This document shows, in pieces, positions 24,481 to 35,280 of a stretch of 64,000 bases of DNA (its first letter is position 1; each line of letters begins with the position of its first letter). The stretch is taken from the NCBI GenBank assembly GCA_033002965.1, contig JAURVB010007694.1:232211-296210 (forward strand), given 5' to 3'. Both the position numbers and the translations under genes were made by a program. The stretch comes from Piper betle. Lineage: Eukaryota; Streptophyta; Magnoliopsida; Piperales; Piperaceae. The notes below the pieces were generated by a model, which worked only from the letters and a program-made list of their open reading frames with translations, did no database searches and was not told the origin of the DNA.

Positions 24481-24693
24481 CTAGTCTAGATATGGCTGAA
24501 ACACCCTTTTCATGAGGACCATGAATGTCGCCGGTGCATTAGTACCAAAAGGCATGACTATGAACCCATAGTGTCCATATCGAGTCCTAAAGGCAAGTTT
24601 CGGTATATCCTCCACTCGTATCCTGAACTGATGGTAGACCAATCGAAGATCAATCTTTGAATATCCTATACCTCCTCCAAGATGATCTAACAA
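24481..24693 (-). pseudogene. Gypsy reverse transcriptase fragment
   Basis: Contains [40 protein letters not shown] and [18 protein letters not shown], the central reverse transcriptase motifs of plant gypsy elements. A stop codon follows PYLD; the next residues in the same frame are the VDD box. One residue in the MPFG(L)TNAP motif appears lost. Confidence 0.92.
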
Positions 24694-24854
24694 GTCATCT
24701 ATTCACGAAAAAGGATAACGGTTCTTCACCGTAACCTGGTTGAGCATTTTGTAGTCAACGCACACCTCGTCATGTCATCCTTTTTCTTGATGAAGACGGC
24801 TAGTGAGTCCCATGATGAGACACTCATTCTAATAAACCCCTGCTCCAATAGCTC

Positions 24855-25076
24855 CTATAACTGAGTATTGTGGTCCCTTATCTCAAGTAGGGCCATTTGA
24901 CTTGTTACCCTAGAGATAGGTGCAGTACCGGGGACCAAATTAATTGCAAACTCCACCTCTCTAGCTGGTTGTAATCCAAGCACCTCATCTGGGAATACAT
25001 TTGTAAACTCTAGGGCTAATTGCTTGGGTGTAGCCATAACTGCAATGAGGAAAACCTTGCATCCTCGGTCAATCAA
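24855..25076 (-). pseudogene. Gypsy protease-RT linker fragment
   Basis: The translation shows FTNVFPDEVLGLQPAREVEF followed by INLVPGTAPISRV. This is the well-known segment just before reverse transcriptase in plant gypsy polyproteins. It is separated from the RT block by stops and frame changes (24694-24854). The aspartic protease active site is expected further upstream (about 25100-25500) but is not clear there. Confidence 0.85.
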
Positions 25077-25549
25077 CCTCTGAGCCCACTAATATCTGCC
25101 TTTGTCTCTACCTCTGCCCAAGAATGCAATCCTCACATTCTTCTTCAATCTGAGCTAAACCTTCGTTTTTTGGTAGTCTATCAATGCTCGGTGGTATGTC
25201 ATCTAATCCATGCCAAAAATTGTGTCAAACTCCCACATTGGCAAAACTATAAAATTAGTCAAAAGGATGCACTATAGGATAACCACAACGACACCCTTCA
25301 CACACTCATTGGTGCTGTGTATGGATCTAGCAGGAGTTGACACAACCAAGTCATAGCCTAGGTCTTCTAAAGACATACCAATCAAATAAATAAAAGTCTT
25401 GGCTATGAACGTGTGTGTGTGCATGCTACCACAATCAAACAACGCTATGACATTTGTAGAATGGATCAGTAGGAAGCCTGTGATGATGGCAGCATCTTGG
25501 ACAGCCTCCTCTACAGTCGCAGCATATGTCTTGCCCAGCTACTCTGTCC

Positions 25550-27200
25550 TACCACCCTGCATTTGCCTATCTGCCTACCCCATGTTCTGTACCAGTGGTT
25601 AATCCACGTCCATCCCAGCTAGATTAGCTTGCCTCTATTGGCCCTGTCTCTGACCGTTCTTGCCTTGACGGCTCTATCTACTACCCTCACCCTATTGGCC
25701 CTATCTACCGCTCTGGCCCTAGTGTTCTCCCTGCTACTCCCGCTGCTACTACTCGCCTCTCCCTTGTTGGCCCTGAGGCTAGGCTGGCAGTGAAGGGAAA
25801 AGTGGCTACTACTGCGGTGCAGGCAGTCCTCTCTATTGATGCTGCTAATGTTGGGGCCGGTACCGTATTGTTGGGGCTGATACTGGTGGTACTGCTGCTG
25901 GGGTTGTGGTTGGTACTGCTGCTGCTACTAGCGAGGTTGTCTCAGGCACTCAATTGCATGATGCTTGACCTCATCGTATGCAAAGCATGGGTGAGTAGCC
26001 CTCCTACACACGCCCTGGTGGTGCCTGTGGCCCTTTGGGCACACCACATAGTCTTAGTAGTCTCCTTTGTGTTATCCTTGAAATGTCTAAGTCTACTCAG
26101 GGAACCTCAAGACATGTTGACCCTCAGTGGCATAGACTACTACTCCACCATCTGTCCACCTCTTCTACTATTACAGGCCCCGCTGATCATAGCCTTGTTC
26201 TTTTGACCTTTCTTGGTAGTCTATGCAGTGCCCTTGGTCTAATGGTGCGAGTCATGGTCATGCTCACACTCCAAAGCCCCCATCACTGCCTCTACTGAGG
26301 TAGCACAAGATATGCCACCACCATTGCTTGCAAATTGATGCACAAGCCATACACAAAGGGGATAGCTCGCTCCCTCTCAGACGAGAAGCTACCTGGAGCA
26401 AGCCTCTCCAACATAAAAAATGTGGCATAGTACTCCACCATGGAAGTACGCTTTATCTGTCTCATTGACAGGAACTCCATCTTTTTTCCTTCATAGTGGC
26501 AAAGAAGTACTAGAAGTAAAAGACCTCCCATAACTCTACACATCAGATATGCTCTATGGCCTTGCCCTTTAGGAATGCAGTATGGGAAGACTCCCACCAT
26601 AGTTGGCCCATAGTCTTCATGGCCACGGTGGCCACGTGCACCCATAAGTTTTGAGGACAGCCCATATTTGTCATGCTGTCCTTGCTGAGTCAATCCACTA
26701 AAATGCTACCTTGAGTTTCATGCTCCCATAGAATAGGTGTCCTTCTTTAGTAAACGGTCAACATCCCCCACTCCATGCTAAGGGCCTTAACTACCTAAGC
26801 CCTCTCCTACCACAAACTGACAAGGCCTCATCATCTCTGCCTCACTTCTTGCCTACCTAGGGAGGGAGTGGAACTCCCATCGGCATCCTTGGAGCCAAGA
26901 TCTTATACAGCCCTACTGTTGGATGGGCTATAGGGAAACGAGGAAATTATGATGGCAGCTGTGGCAGTGGTGGTACATGCTCCGGCTCAAAGTCCTCATC
27001 AGGAATCTCTACCTTTGCTGGCCTCTTCTCCACTCTGGCCACAGCCATAGCCATGGCTATCTTCCGGACTCTGTCGAACAGTCAGGCTACATCATCCTGG
27101 GATCTCATCTAAACCTCCATGGCTCATATCTGCTCCACCTTTAGGGCCTCTAATCCTCACATAGAACCCGAATCAAATCTTCTTGGGTGTCGTCGGCTCT
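25550..27200 (-). pseudogene. Gypsy gag region, decayed
   Basis: 26292-26693 includes MEFLSMRQIKRTSMVEYYAT and FFMLERLAPGSFSSERER, typical of the plant gypsy gag domain. Near 25960-26050 a degenerate zinc-knuckle pattern can be read on the minus strand (CFAYDEVKHHAIEC, with the expected second Cys replaced by Tyr). Low-complexity Gln/Tyr-rich sequence follows. The 138-codon plus-strand frame at 25790-26206 is antisense to this and hydrophobic by composition, so it is not called. Confidence 0.75.
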
Positions 27201-27534
27201 TGCACAGGTGATAGGGATTGCCCAACATCAGTAAATGTTTGTGCCATAGTAGTGGTCAACCTTCTGTGTGGATGCTCAACCATCAACTCAAAAACTAACA
27301 TTCACACAACGCTAGCAAACTACCCACTCGCAAACTAGTGGTCTAAATGACACAAACTAGGGGTTAGCGAAAATGCACACAAAAGACATACTTGCCGGAT
27401 AGGCTGAGGATCGGCTCAGGGGGGTCTTAACCAGAATATAACATACAATCATACACAACATACATACCACATACAACATGCACGAACAACACACTCATTC
27501 TGATAACTAGCCACCCTACTAGTCCAAGAGGTTA

Positions 27535-27546
27535 GCTCTAATACCA
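27535..27546 (-). other. Chromovirus primer-binding site (tRNA-iMet type)
   Basis: On the minus strand this reads TGGTATTAGAGC, one base from the canonical TGGTATCAGAGC. It lies three bases inside the LTR edge at 27550 and fixes orientation. Confidence 0.88.
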
Positions 27547-27549
27547 AGT

Positions 27550-29220
27550 TGTAACACTCTGATATGGCCCGAAGGGACAGATGGAATTGTGATATTATAA
27601 GTTGGAAGTTGCTCGTTGGGCTATCAAGAACATGCTTCACAGAAGCATATCTCAACCCTCCAGGAGGCTTAAGGTAGACACCATATTGGGCTTTCATAGA
27701 TTGCTTGTAGAACATCCCATGTGACTATGAGTGGTGATTTTAAATATGCGTATGATCACTCACAACTACAAAAAGAAGTGCACCTCCGCTACAGTTTTGT
27801 GGTTGCATGCTGTGACATAATCTATTTCTTACCACTTAGTTAAAGTGATTGGATAATGTGACTTAGTTACTTAGATACGGATAAGTGCAGTGTATTTAAA
27901 TATTGGGTCATTGTTACCTGTTCACATACCCCAGAAGAGCATTAAATAAATAATATATCATCATCAGATTCTACATGCCCTAAAACCCAAACTTCACGTG
28001 GGTCTTCAAACAACATGATCTATTTACTCCTCCTACCCACGTTACTCTTACATTCACACACAGCTGCAGCCAATTACGGCTGGTGTACCTGGATTCACTC
28101 CTTGTCATGTTTCGAGACTCTAGTCTTATATACCCCAGAGATGATAGTTAGCCTTACCCTAAAGTTTAACCACTCCAAGATAACAAAATAAGAATAAAAC
28201 AAAGTAAACACGCATGCACACATCATGGCATAACACTCCCAAAATCATACATGATTCACATAAATTTAAGGGACATGCCTATCACATGGTCATCCATCAA
28301 AACATAAGTCCCAAATACATAAAGATAAACACATCACAGGACCCCTGCCAGATCCATGCGCCCAAGCCGGCCAACACTAGGGATCCTCAACTACATATAA
28401 TATGAAAACATGTTAGTAATCAAAAATATTATTACCGGTCCAAAATAATTACCAGTAAATGCAATACTAGGAAATGGGTATTTTGTTGCCCACGGGAGTT
28501 TAGAAAACTTCAAAATGCCTCACACTGGTAATAAGCAAATAACCTAATAAAAATGTCTGTGCCCACACACGACTAAAATTCATATATCATACAACAACTT
28601 ACACCCTCACAACCTCAATATAACAGCCCTCACAGTACTTAGGAGGTAATCAAGAACAATTAGATTAGTGACACAAATTCAAAAAATGCATTATGTTACA
28701 AAGTACCCCCATACTCCACGCTACCTTAGGGTTTGAAAGACTACTAGTGTATTTTCATAATACCCATACACTCTCATGACGTAACACCATAAACCCTTAG
28801 TAGGCTTGGGTAAGGAATTGTATAATAAATTTTTTGGAGCTAAGCTTTTGAAAACCATCAAAGGATCTCAACCATGAAGTTTTATTAAACTTGTGAGAAA
28901 TCACTACTAAATGACCTGACAAAGGAGGGATCAGATTAAAAACTGCTGATACCTTCCTATGTTTAAAACATGATTGAAATCGACACTCAGGGAGTCAAGC
29001 AAAGAGAACACAAAGGAGAGTCTTACGGACCTAGATGAGTGGAGTTCCGTATCCTAAGTCAAGGAAGCTCAACCTGCATATCCTACTATAGAGATAGAAC
29101 CGAATCAAGCTCGGATCACATTAGCATGCATATCGATGCAAGGCCTTCACACATGCACAACTCATAGAAGACACTTAATTATCTAAATTAGGTATTTAAA
29201 TGTAGTGTTAAACCATTTTA
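27550..29220 (-). repeat. Chromovirus 5' LTR, interrupted
   Basis: It aligns with 18371-20115 of the other LTR from TGTAACACTC onward. The match stops at the insertion of LTR E at 29221, after 'gtgttaaaccatttta'. The remaining 1.9 kb of this LTR is not found later in the window, so it lies outside or was lost in the rearrangement near 35156. Confidence 0.82.
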
Positions 29221-30003
29221 TGTAACACCCCAAATCCAGTTTATGCTCGAGAACCAAACCAGAATGTCACTGGTCCCAGTTAGGTCGGCTAACCCGAACC
29301 CAACCCTACGGATCTACTCTCAGCATCCCAAGATGGAAGAAGTTTATCGCTATGCATGGATGGATGCACAAAAATAAACCTAACATGCAACTACATTAAT
29401 GACATGACAACCAGTTCATACTAAAAATAATAATGATAAAAATGGATAAAATTGATAAAGTTGATAAAATATATATATTCTTATATCAAGCATTGATATT
29501 CACACAAAATTCTAATATCCTGCATAATTCATTCTAAATCTTGGGTCTTGACCCATCTGTGCATTCTAATTACTTTTTATATCATGTGAATTCAATTGTC
29601 ATACCTTACATCACATCATTCATAATATAATGACAACATAAATAAAATATTAACATTCTATTGTCTGACACGCGTCACATTCTATCGTCTCACACACGTG
29701 TGTGCAAGAGACGTCACTGCTCCTCCGTCCTTGAGTCCATCCTACTCCTGATCATCACCTACATATATTATAAAAGCACGTCAGTAACGAGTGTTACTGG
29801 TCCAAAAATATAACTATATCAAACTGGCTATGAGAGCAAACTCTCATATGAAAGAAAACATCATGAAATCTCTAAAGGGCATCTACTAAACTAAAAACAT
29901 CTTTAACTTATCTACTGATGCCTTGGCATATTCTCATTTCAATTTCTGGTCCCTCGGGACTATTATTATATCCTAAGCCCATTTTCTTATTTATATACCC
30001 ACT

Positions 30004-30330
30004 TGCATAGCACGGTTGTCGGTATTCTCAACTTAGACTAGCACATGCCGCTCGCATAGCACGGTTGTCGGTATTCCCAGCTTAGACTAGCACATGTCGC
30101 TCACATAACATGGTTGTCGGTATTCCCGAGCTTCGACTGCCACATGCCCGCTGACATAGCATGGTCGTTGATATTTCCGGCTTCAACTAGCACATGTCTT
30201 CTCGCATAATGTGTTTGTTGGTAATTCCAGTCTTCGACTGGCACATACTGCTCACATAACATGGTTGTCAGTCGTTCCGGCTTCGACTGGCACGTGCTTG
30301 CTCGTGTAGTATGGTTGTTAAAAAATATGA
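30004..30330. repeat. About 50-bp tandem repeat, seven copies, in LTR E
   Basis: The core 'catggttgtcgg' and variants recur at about 30011, 30060, 30109, 30160, 30210, 30260 and 30310. Each copy also carries 'tcgactggcacatgc' or a variant. Spacing is 49-51 bp. The matching place in copies A, C, D and F holds unrelated non-repeated sequence. Confidence 0.85.
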
Positions 30331-30332
30331 AA

Positions 30333-30336
<4 letters not shown>

Positions 30337-30371
<35 letters not shown>
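30337..30371. repeat. (TA)n at the left edge of MULE II
   Basis: A 35-bp TA run directly before the element terminus; a 13-bp TA run (35115-35127) follows the other terminus. They are read as the split and duplicated target tract. Confidence 0.85.
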
Positions 30372-30375
<4 letters not shown>

Positions 30376-30597
30376 AAAGGGAGTCTGTGCTTGAGCACAG
30401 ACTCCCTGCCTGTGCTGGATTTTGTTTCCAGCCGTTGGATCGCAATCCAACGGCTGGAAATCATTCCCTCCCTTCCCCCTCCTCTCCTCCCCCCGAGTCC
30501 TTCCCAGCGGCCCTTGCAACGCCCCCTTCGGCCCCGCTGCGCTCCCCGCGCAGGCTGATTCCCGCGCCGCTTCCCCGTGAGTCCGCCACCCTCGCCC

Positions 30598-33441
30598 TGT
30601 AAAACCCGTGACTCGAAGTCAGGGTTTTACGTTACCGAACCAGTCGGTTCGACCGTTGGTTCGAGTCGAGTCAGTTTCATGAACCGCGTGCTGAGTCGAG
30701 ACCAGCCGTGAGTTATGAGCGATGAGAGTCAGGTGTACCTGAATATATGATGATAACGTCGAGAAGATGGTGAGATATGAGTTATCTGAATATATGAAAG
30801 TATGCAGTATTTTTTCTTTTTATATGTTTGATCGTAGAAATAGTTTTAGGCCGAATAACGCGTTAGGACGCGTTGGATTATATTCGGGTGGGTTATTAGT
30901 TATAGAGCATGTCATTTGGATGTTGTTGTGTTTGTTTTATTTTATGGAATTTTTCCATATTTTTCTAGATTTTTTTAGAATTTATTACGAACTAGATATT
31001 ATTTTGACTCGAGTAGGAATCGAGTCAATACTTATTTACGAAACTGCCATTGAGGGTATTTTTCTCCCTCCCGACCCTTCTTCACCCAAACCCTCGCCGC
31101 CCCTCGTGCTCGTCGCCGCCGCCGCCGACGTCGTACAGCCGCCGATCAACGCCGCCCCGCCCCGTCGCCGTGCCGCCACGACCCACCCCGGCCACCGTCT
31201 CGCCGCCACGACGCCGGAATCGCCCCACGAAACCACCTCGGCCGCCGCCACTTCGAGCCGGATTCCGCCGCCGTCCGGGCCGCGCCGCCGCCGCTGTGGC
31301 CCCGACGACCACCCCCTCGCCGTCGCCGACGTTTCCCCCACCATCCCGACCGCCGTCGAGGCCGGCCGCAGCCCCGATCGGAGCACACCGCCACCGCCGC
31401 CCATTTTCGACACCGCCGTCGACGGCCATCGCCGCCTCGGCTGCCTTGTTTGACACCACCATCGGACCAAGCTCGTCGAGCTGGTGCCGATAGACCCCCT
31501 GATTGCCCCGTCCCGAATCATCGCCGGAAAACCGTCGGAATCCGTTGGAAAACCGCCGACACTCGCCGGAAAACCGCCGGAACCGCTGGAAAATTGGATT
31601 CGTGGGAAATTCGCCGGATCATCCACCGAACGCACCCGGTCCAATCTGATCGGACTTCGGACGCCGCTAGGTGCCGAATTCGAGTTTCGAGCCACGAAAC
31701 GGAAACCCTAGCCGTCACCGATTTTCGACGACGCGAGGTATAATTTATTTTAATTTAATTATTTGAAAGTATTGATTATTAGAATTGCATGCTAGGATTG
31801 GTGAATTGTGTGTTATAATAATATATATAAATGTAGATTTGATTAAGGATAAAATATGAAATTTGTTTGATTGAGTGGTGTTAAAAATGGAGGCTAAGAA
31901 ACTAATTAGGGTAACTAGGTAATGATCATGATCTAATGCAAACTAGCCTAAGTAGACTTGCTAGAATTGATATAGGTTAATGTGTGTTGATTGATGAGTG
32001 ATTGTGTTGATTGTGTGTGCATGCTATAGGATGTGTGATTCATCATGCGGGCGTTAGTTTTTAGCTTGATTGTGTAGGTACGGTGTAGGAGCTCGCCGCC
32101 TAGGCGCGTGGACCCGTTTGGAGCTTCTACCAGGTCCGTTTAGGACTCGTTCTCTGATTTACGCTATTCTATTGTGTATTTGGTTTATCATGTGCAGGAC
32201 GAGTTAAGTGGCGTTTTATCGGATCCCACTTAACTCGGGCCATTTAGCCAACGATTCTTCGGATTAATAACCCTCGAGGATGAGATCCCTCGAGTTTGTT
32301 TTCGAACTTCAGATCCAGCTCACGTTGCCTTCGGGCCTATTGTATAAATCCCAACCCAGACCTTTATATATGTATAGTTTTCGCGTTTTCAGTGAGAGAT
32401 CGAATGAGGGAAATCCGACTACCGTGCTACGCGAGCGGGCACGTGTGTGTCGATAGTGGGCTCTGGAATGGTGTGCGGGCCGTTTCATTCCCGAGGGATC
32501 CTGACAACTCCACCTTTGAGTTCCTCAAACCCGGAGAAGTGTGGAGGTTCACGGGTACTGCATTGCAGCGCATGTCTAGACTTGTGGTTTCAAAGGGTAC
32601 TGAAGGCGACTGCCTGAGAGTACTCGGCCTTCGTGCTCAAGGCCAGGAGTAATATGGAAGGTGCAGAGGGCGGAAAGGAATGAGATTTGACGCGAGAAGC
32701 AATAGAGAAATGGCCGAGGCATGAGAATGTGAAAGATAGGGGGACGCTGTCGACCCGAGGGCGACGGCTCCCGTATGTGCCCTGATGAGAGTTCTTGAGG
32801 AAGTATATGGTTTTCATTCAACAGGAGAGTTTGCTCTCCTGTGCCAGATTGATATTAGTTATTTTCCGGGCCGGTAACACTCGTTACTGACGGTTTTTCT
32901 ATATATATGTAGGTGAGAAATGCGAGCGATGAAAGCTGTTGGGACTGCGGAGGAGCAGCACGGAACCGCGCACACATGTACCTGCCACGTGTAACGTATA
33001 ATGATGGTGTGTTATTGTTATGTAAACGATAATTTTGATGTGTTTGCTTGAGTGAATTACTTGTTATGAAACGAACTGATAAATATGAATGAGTAGGGAG
33101 CCTTGGAGTACAGACTCGGCTCAGGTAAAAACGAATGAGATAATGGTTGAATGTCAGGGTAGATTATTATGTGTTACTGTATTTTTATAAAATAGTATAT
33201 ATTTTCTTTTGGTTTCTCATTTATTATTTTGTCTTGTCTCTGCTTGTACATCATAGCATGCATGTAGGACTACGTTAGAACCCACGCATCCCATCCATGC
33301 ATTTCATGTTTGCATCTCCATCTTGAGACACCGAGGGCAGATCCGGGTCGGCTTAACCAAACCCAGTAGATTAGCGAACGGTTCGGTCGCCGGTGACATT
33401 TCCGGGTCGGTTCACGGGTGAGCCGAAACAGGGGTGTTACA
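30598..33441 (+). mobile_element. Solo LTR copy B (TSD CGCCC)
   Basis: It starts TGTAAAACCC and ends GGGGTGTTACA, 2,844 bp, with a perfect 5-bp duplication CGCCC (30593-30597 and 33442-33446). It is more diverged than A, C, D and G yet keeps the key landmarks: the GC-rich segment (31060-31700), AG/GTATAATT (about 31736), TGTAG/GTACGG (about 32078), CCAG/GTCC (about 32131), GTGCAG/GACG (about 32197), and TATATGTAG/GTGAG near 32910. The 228-codon frame at 30767-31453 and its neighbours differ from the frames in other copies and are not called. Confidence 0.9.
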
Positions 33442-33850
33442 CGCCCGGCCGCGCCCCCGGCTGCACCCCCGACCGCACCCCCGGCCGCAACTGCAGCCGC
33501 GCACCCGCTAGCCGCTGCCCCCACCCCTGGCAGCGCCGCAGCGCCTCCCTGCCCTCACCCAAAGCTGCAGCTCCCCCCTCCCCCTCCCGGCCGCCACCGG
33601 GCGTCTACCCTCCGGCCCACTCCCCCCTCCCCGGCCCTCGGCGGCAGATGTAGGCACCCCGCGTCTACCCCCCGGGCGCCCCCTTGCATCCCACCTGGTA
33701 GCGCCAAGGCCCCGCCCACCCCCCCACGGCAGCAGATGCAGCCCCACTCCCCTGTGGACGGCGGCGAGGTCGCCGGCGGTGGGTCGCGTGGCAAAGCAGA
33801 GGGGAGTGGGAGAAGAAACAGAGTTAGAAAACAGGGGAGCAGTCGATGGC

Positions 33851-34541
33851 AATTTCGTAATAAAAACTTGACTCGATCCCGACTCGAGTGAATATTACGA
33901 AATGAATTTTAAAAATAAAGTAATTTCGTAATAAAAATTTGACTCGCTCTAAACTTAAATCAATTTTATGAAATAAATTATTTTTAAAAAAATAATTTCA
34001 GAAAATTGACTCGAGTGAGGAGCGACACAATTTTTTATAATGAAATTATTTTGTTTTTTAAATTTTATTTCATAAAATTGACTCGAGTCAGGATCGACTC
34101 AAGTTTTTATTCGAAAATTATTTTATCTTTTTCAAATTCATTTCGTAATACTGACTCGAGTCGGGACAGAGTCAAGTTTTTATTACGAACGATTTTGTAA
34201 TAAAAACTTGACTCGATCCCAACTCGAGTCAATATTACGAAATGAATTTTAAAAAGAAGAAATAATTTTGTAATAAAAACTTGAGTCGATCCTGACTCGA
34301 GTCAATTTTATGGAATAAAATTTAAAAATTAAAATAATTTCATAATAAAAACTTGTCTCGATCCTCACTCGAATCAATTTTATGAAATTATTTTTAAAAA
34401 AAAAATAATTTATTTTGTAAAATTGATTTAAGTTTAGAGCGAGTCAAATTTTTATTACGAAATTACTTTGTTTTTTAAATTCATTTCGTAATAATAACTC
34501 GAGTCGGGATCGAGTCAAGTTTTTATTACTAAATTGCCATG
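33851..34541. repeat. AT-rich quasi-palindromic repeat array in MULE II
   Basis: About ten units of 60-80 bp. Each contains GACTCG...CGAGTC flanked by CGTAATAAAAACTT on one side and AATATTACGA on the other, joined by A/T-rich spacers. Units switch orientation within the array, so the whole block is also inverted about its middle. Its right end, CGAGTCAAGTTTTTATTACT, passes into the GC-rich arm through ATTGCC. Confidence 0.85.
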
Positions 34542-35114
34542 GACTGCTCCCCTGTTTTCTACCCTGTTTCTTCCCCTCCCCCTCTGCTTTGCCATGCAAC
34601 CCACCGCCGGCGACCTCGCCGCCGTCCATGGGGGGGTGGGGGGCCGCATCTGCCGCCGTGGGGGGTGGGTGGGGCCTTGGCTCTACCGGGGGATGCAAGG
34701 GGGCGCCCGGGGGATGAGGGGGTAGATGCGGGGGGCCTGCATCTGCCGCTGGGGGCCGGGGAGGGGGGAGTGGGCCGGAGGGTAGACGCCCGGCGGCGCG
34801 CCGGGAAGGGGAGGGGGAGCTGCAGCTTTGGGCGAGGGCAAGGAGGCGCCGCGGCGCAGCCAGGGGTTTGGGGCAGCGGCTGGCGGGTGCACAGCTGCAG
34901 TTGCGGCCGGGGGTGCGGCCGGGCGGGGGGTGGTGGACTCACGGGGAAGCGGCGCGGGATTCAGCCCACGCGGGGGAGCGCGGCGGGGCTGAAGGGGGCG
35001 TTGCAATGGCCGCCGGGAAGGACTCGGGGAGAGGAGAGGAGGGGGAAGGGAGGGAATGATTTCCAGCCGTTGGATCGCGATCCAACAGCTGGAAACAAAA
35101 TCCACTCCCTTTTC

Positions 35115-35156
35115 TATATATATATATGTTTTGGTAGTGATTTATATAATAGGCCC
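35115..35156 (-). mobile_element. Solo LTR copy E, remnant after MULE II
   Basis: After the TA run the sequence 'gttttggtagtgatttatat' followed by 'aataggccc' matches the reverse complement of the LTR promoter region in copies C and A. At GGCCC it joins MULE arm sequence ('actccccctccccgg'). The rest of the LTR is absent. Confidence 0.65.
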
Positions 35157-35280
35157 ACTCCCCCTCCCCGGCCCCCGGCGGCAGACGCAGACCCCCCCCG
35201 GCATCTACCCCCCACACCCTCGGGCGCCCCCTTGCATCCCCCCGGCAGCACGAAGGCCCCGCCCACCCCCCACGGAGGCA

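Larger units (their letters stand above)
18371..29220 (-). mobile_element. Decayed Ty3/gypsy chromovirus-type retrotransposon with very long LTRs
   Basis: Order on the minus strand: 5' LTR (27550-29220, interrupted by LTR E), primer-binding site (27535-27546), gag, protease/RT linker, reverse transcriptase, integrase with a chromodomain-like tail, polypurine tract, 3' LTR (18371-22034). Reverse transcriptase precedes integrase, and the integrase tail resembles a chromodomain, which points to a chromovirus. The roughly 3.7-kb LTRs suggest the Del/Tekay lineage; that lineage call is inference. Stops and frameshifts occur in all coding parts. Confidence 0.88.
29221..30371 (-). mobile_element. 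Solo LTR copy E, divergent, first part
   Basis: It starts TGTAACACCCCAAATCCAG, the reverse complement of the A-family 3' end, and tracks copy C through 'tatcctaagccc'. Beyond about 30000 it carries a 50-bp tandem array not present in the other copies, then 'gaaaact' and a (TA)n tract. MULE II is inserted in that tract. The LTR resumes for about 40 bp at 35115. Confidence 0.75.
30372..35114. mobile_element. MULE II: non-autonomous, long inverted-repeat element in a TA tract
   Basis: Ends are GAGAAAAGGGAG on the left and CTCCCTTTTC on the right, each abutting (TA)n. Left arm (30372-30597 plus 33447-33850) and right arm (34541-35114) are inverted copies, roughly 570-630 bp each, GC-rich and without a real gene. 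A hairpin lies in each arm (30429-30456; 35063-35091). Between the arms is an AT-rich repeat array. The right terminus lacks about 35 bp present on the left, between short GGAGT repeats. LTR B interrupts the left arm. No transposase is inside, so it would need one from a relative such as MULE-1. Confidence 0.8.

Noticed and set aside
25790..26206. 138-codon hydrophobic plus-strand frame
   Set aside because: It is antisense to the gypsy gag region and has no independent motif.
30004..30330. CRISPR-like array
   Set aside because: Units are contiguous diverged tandem repeats without unique spacers, in plant DNA.
31036..31695. 219-codon minus-strand frame and overlapping frames in LTR B
   Set aside because: Other copies of the LTR do not preserve the frame or start; composition is Gly/Arg/Ala-rich.
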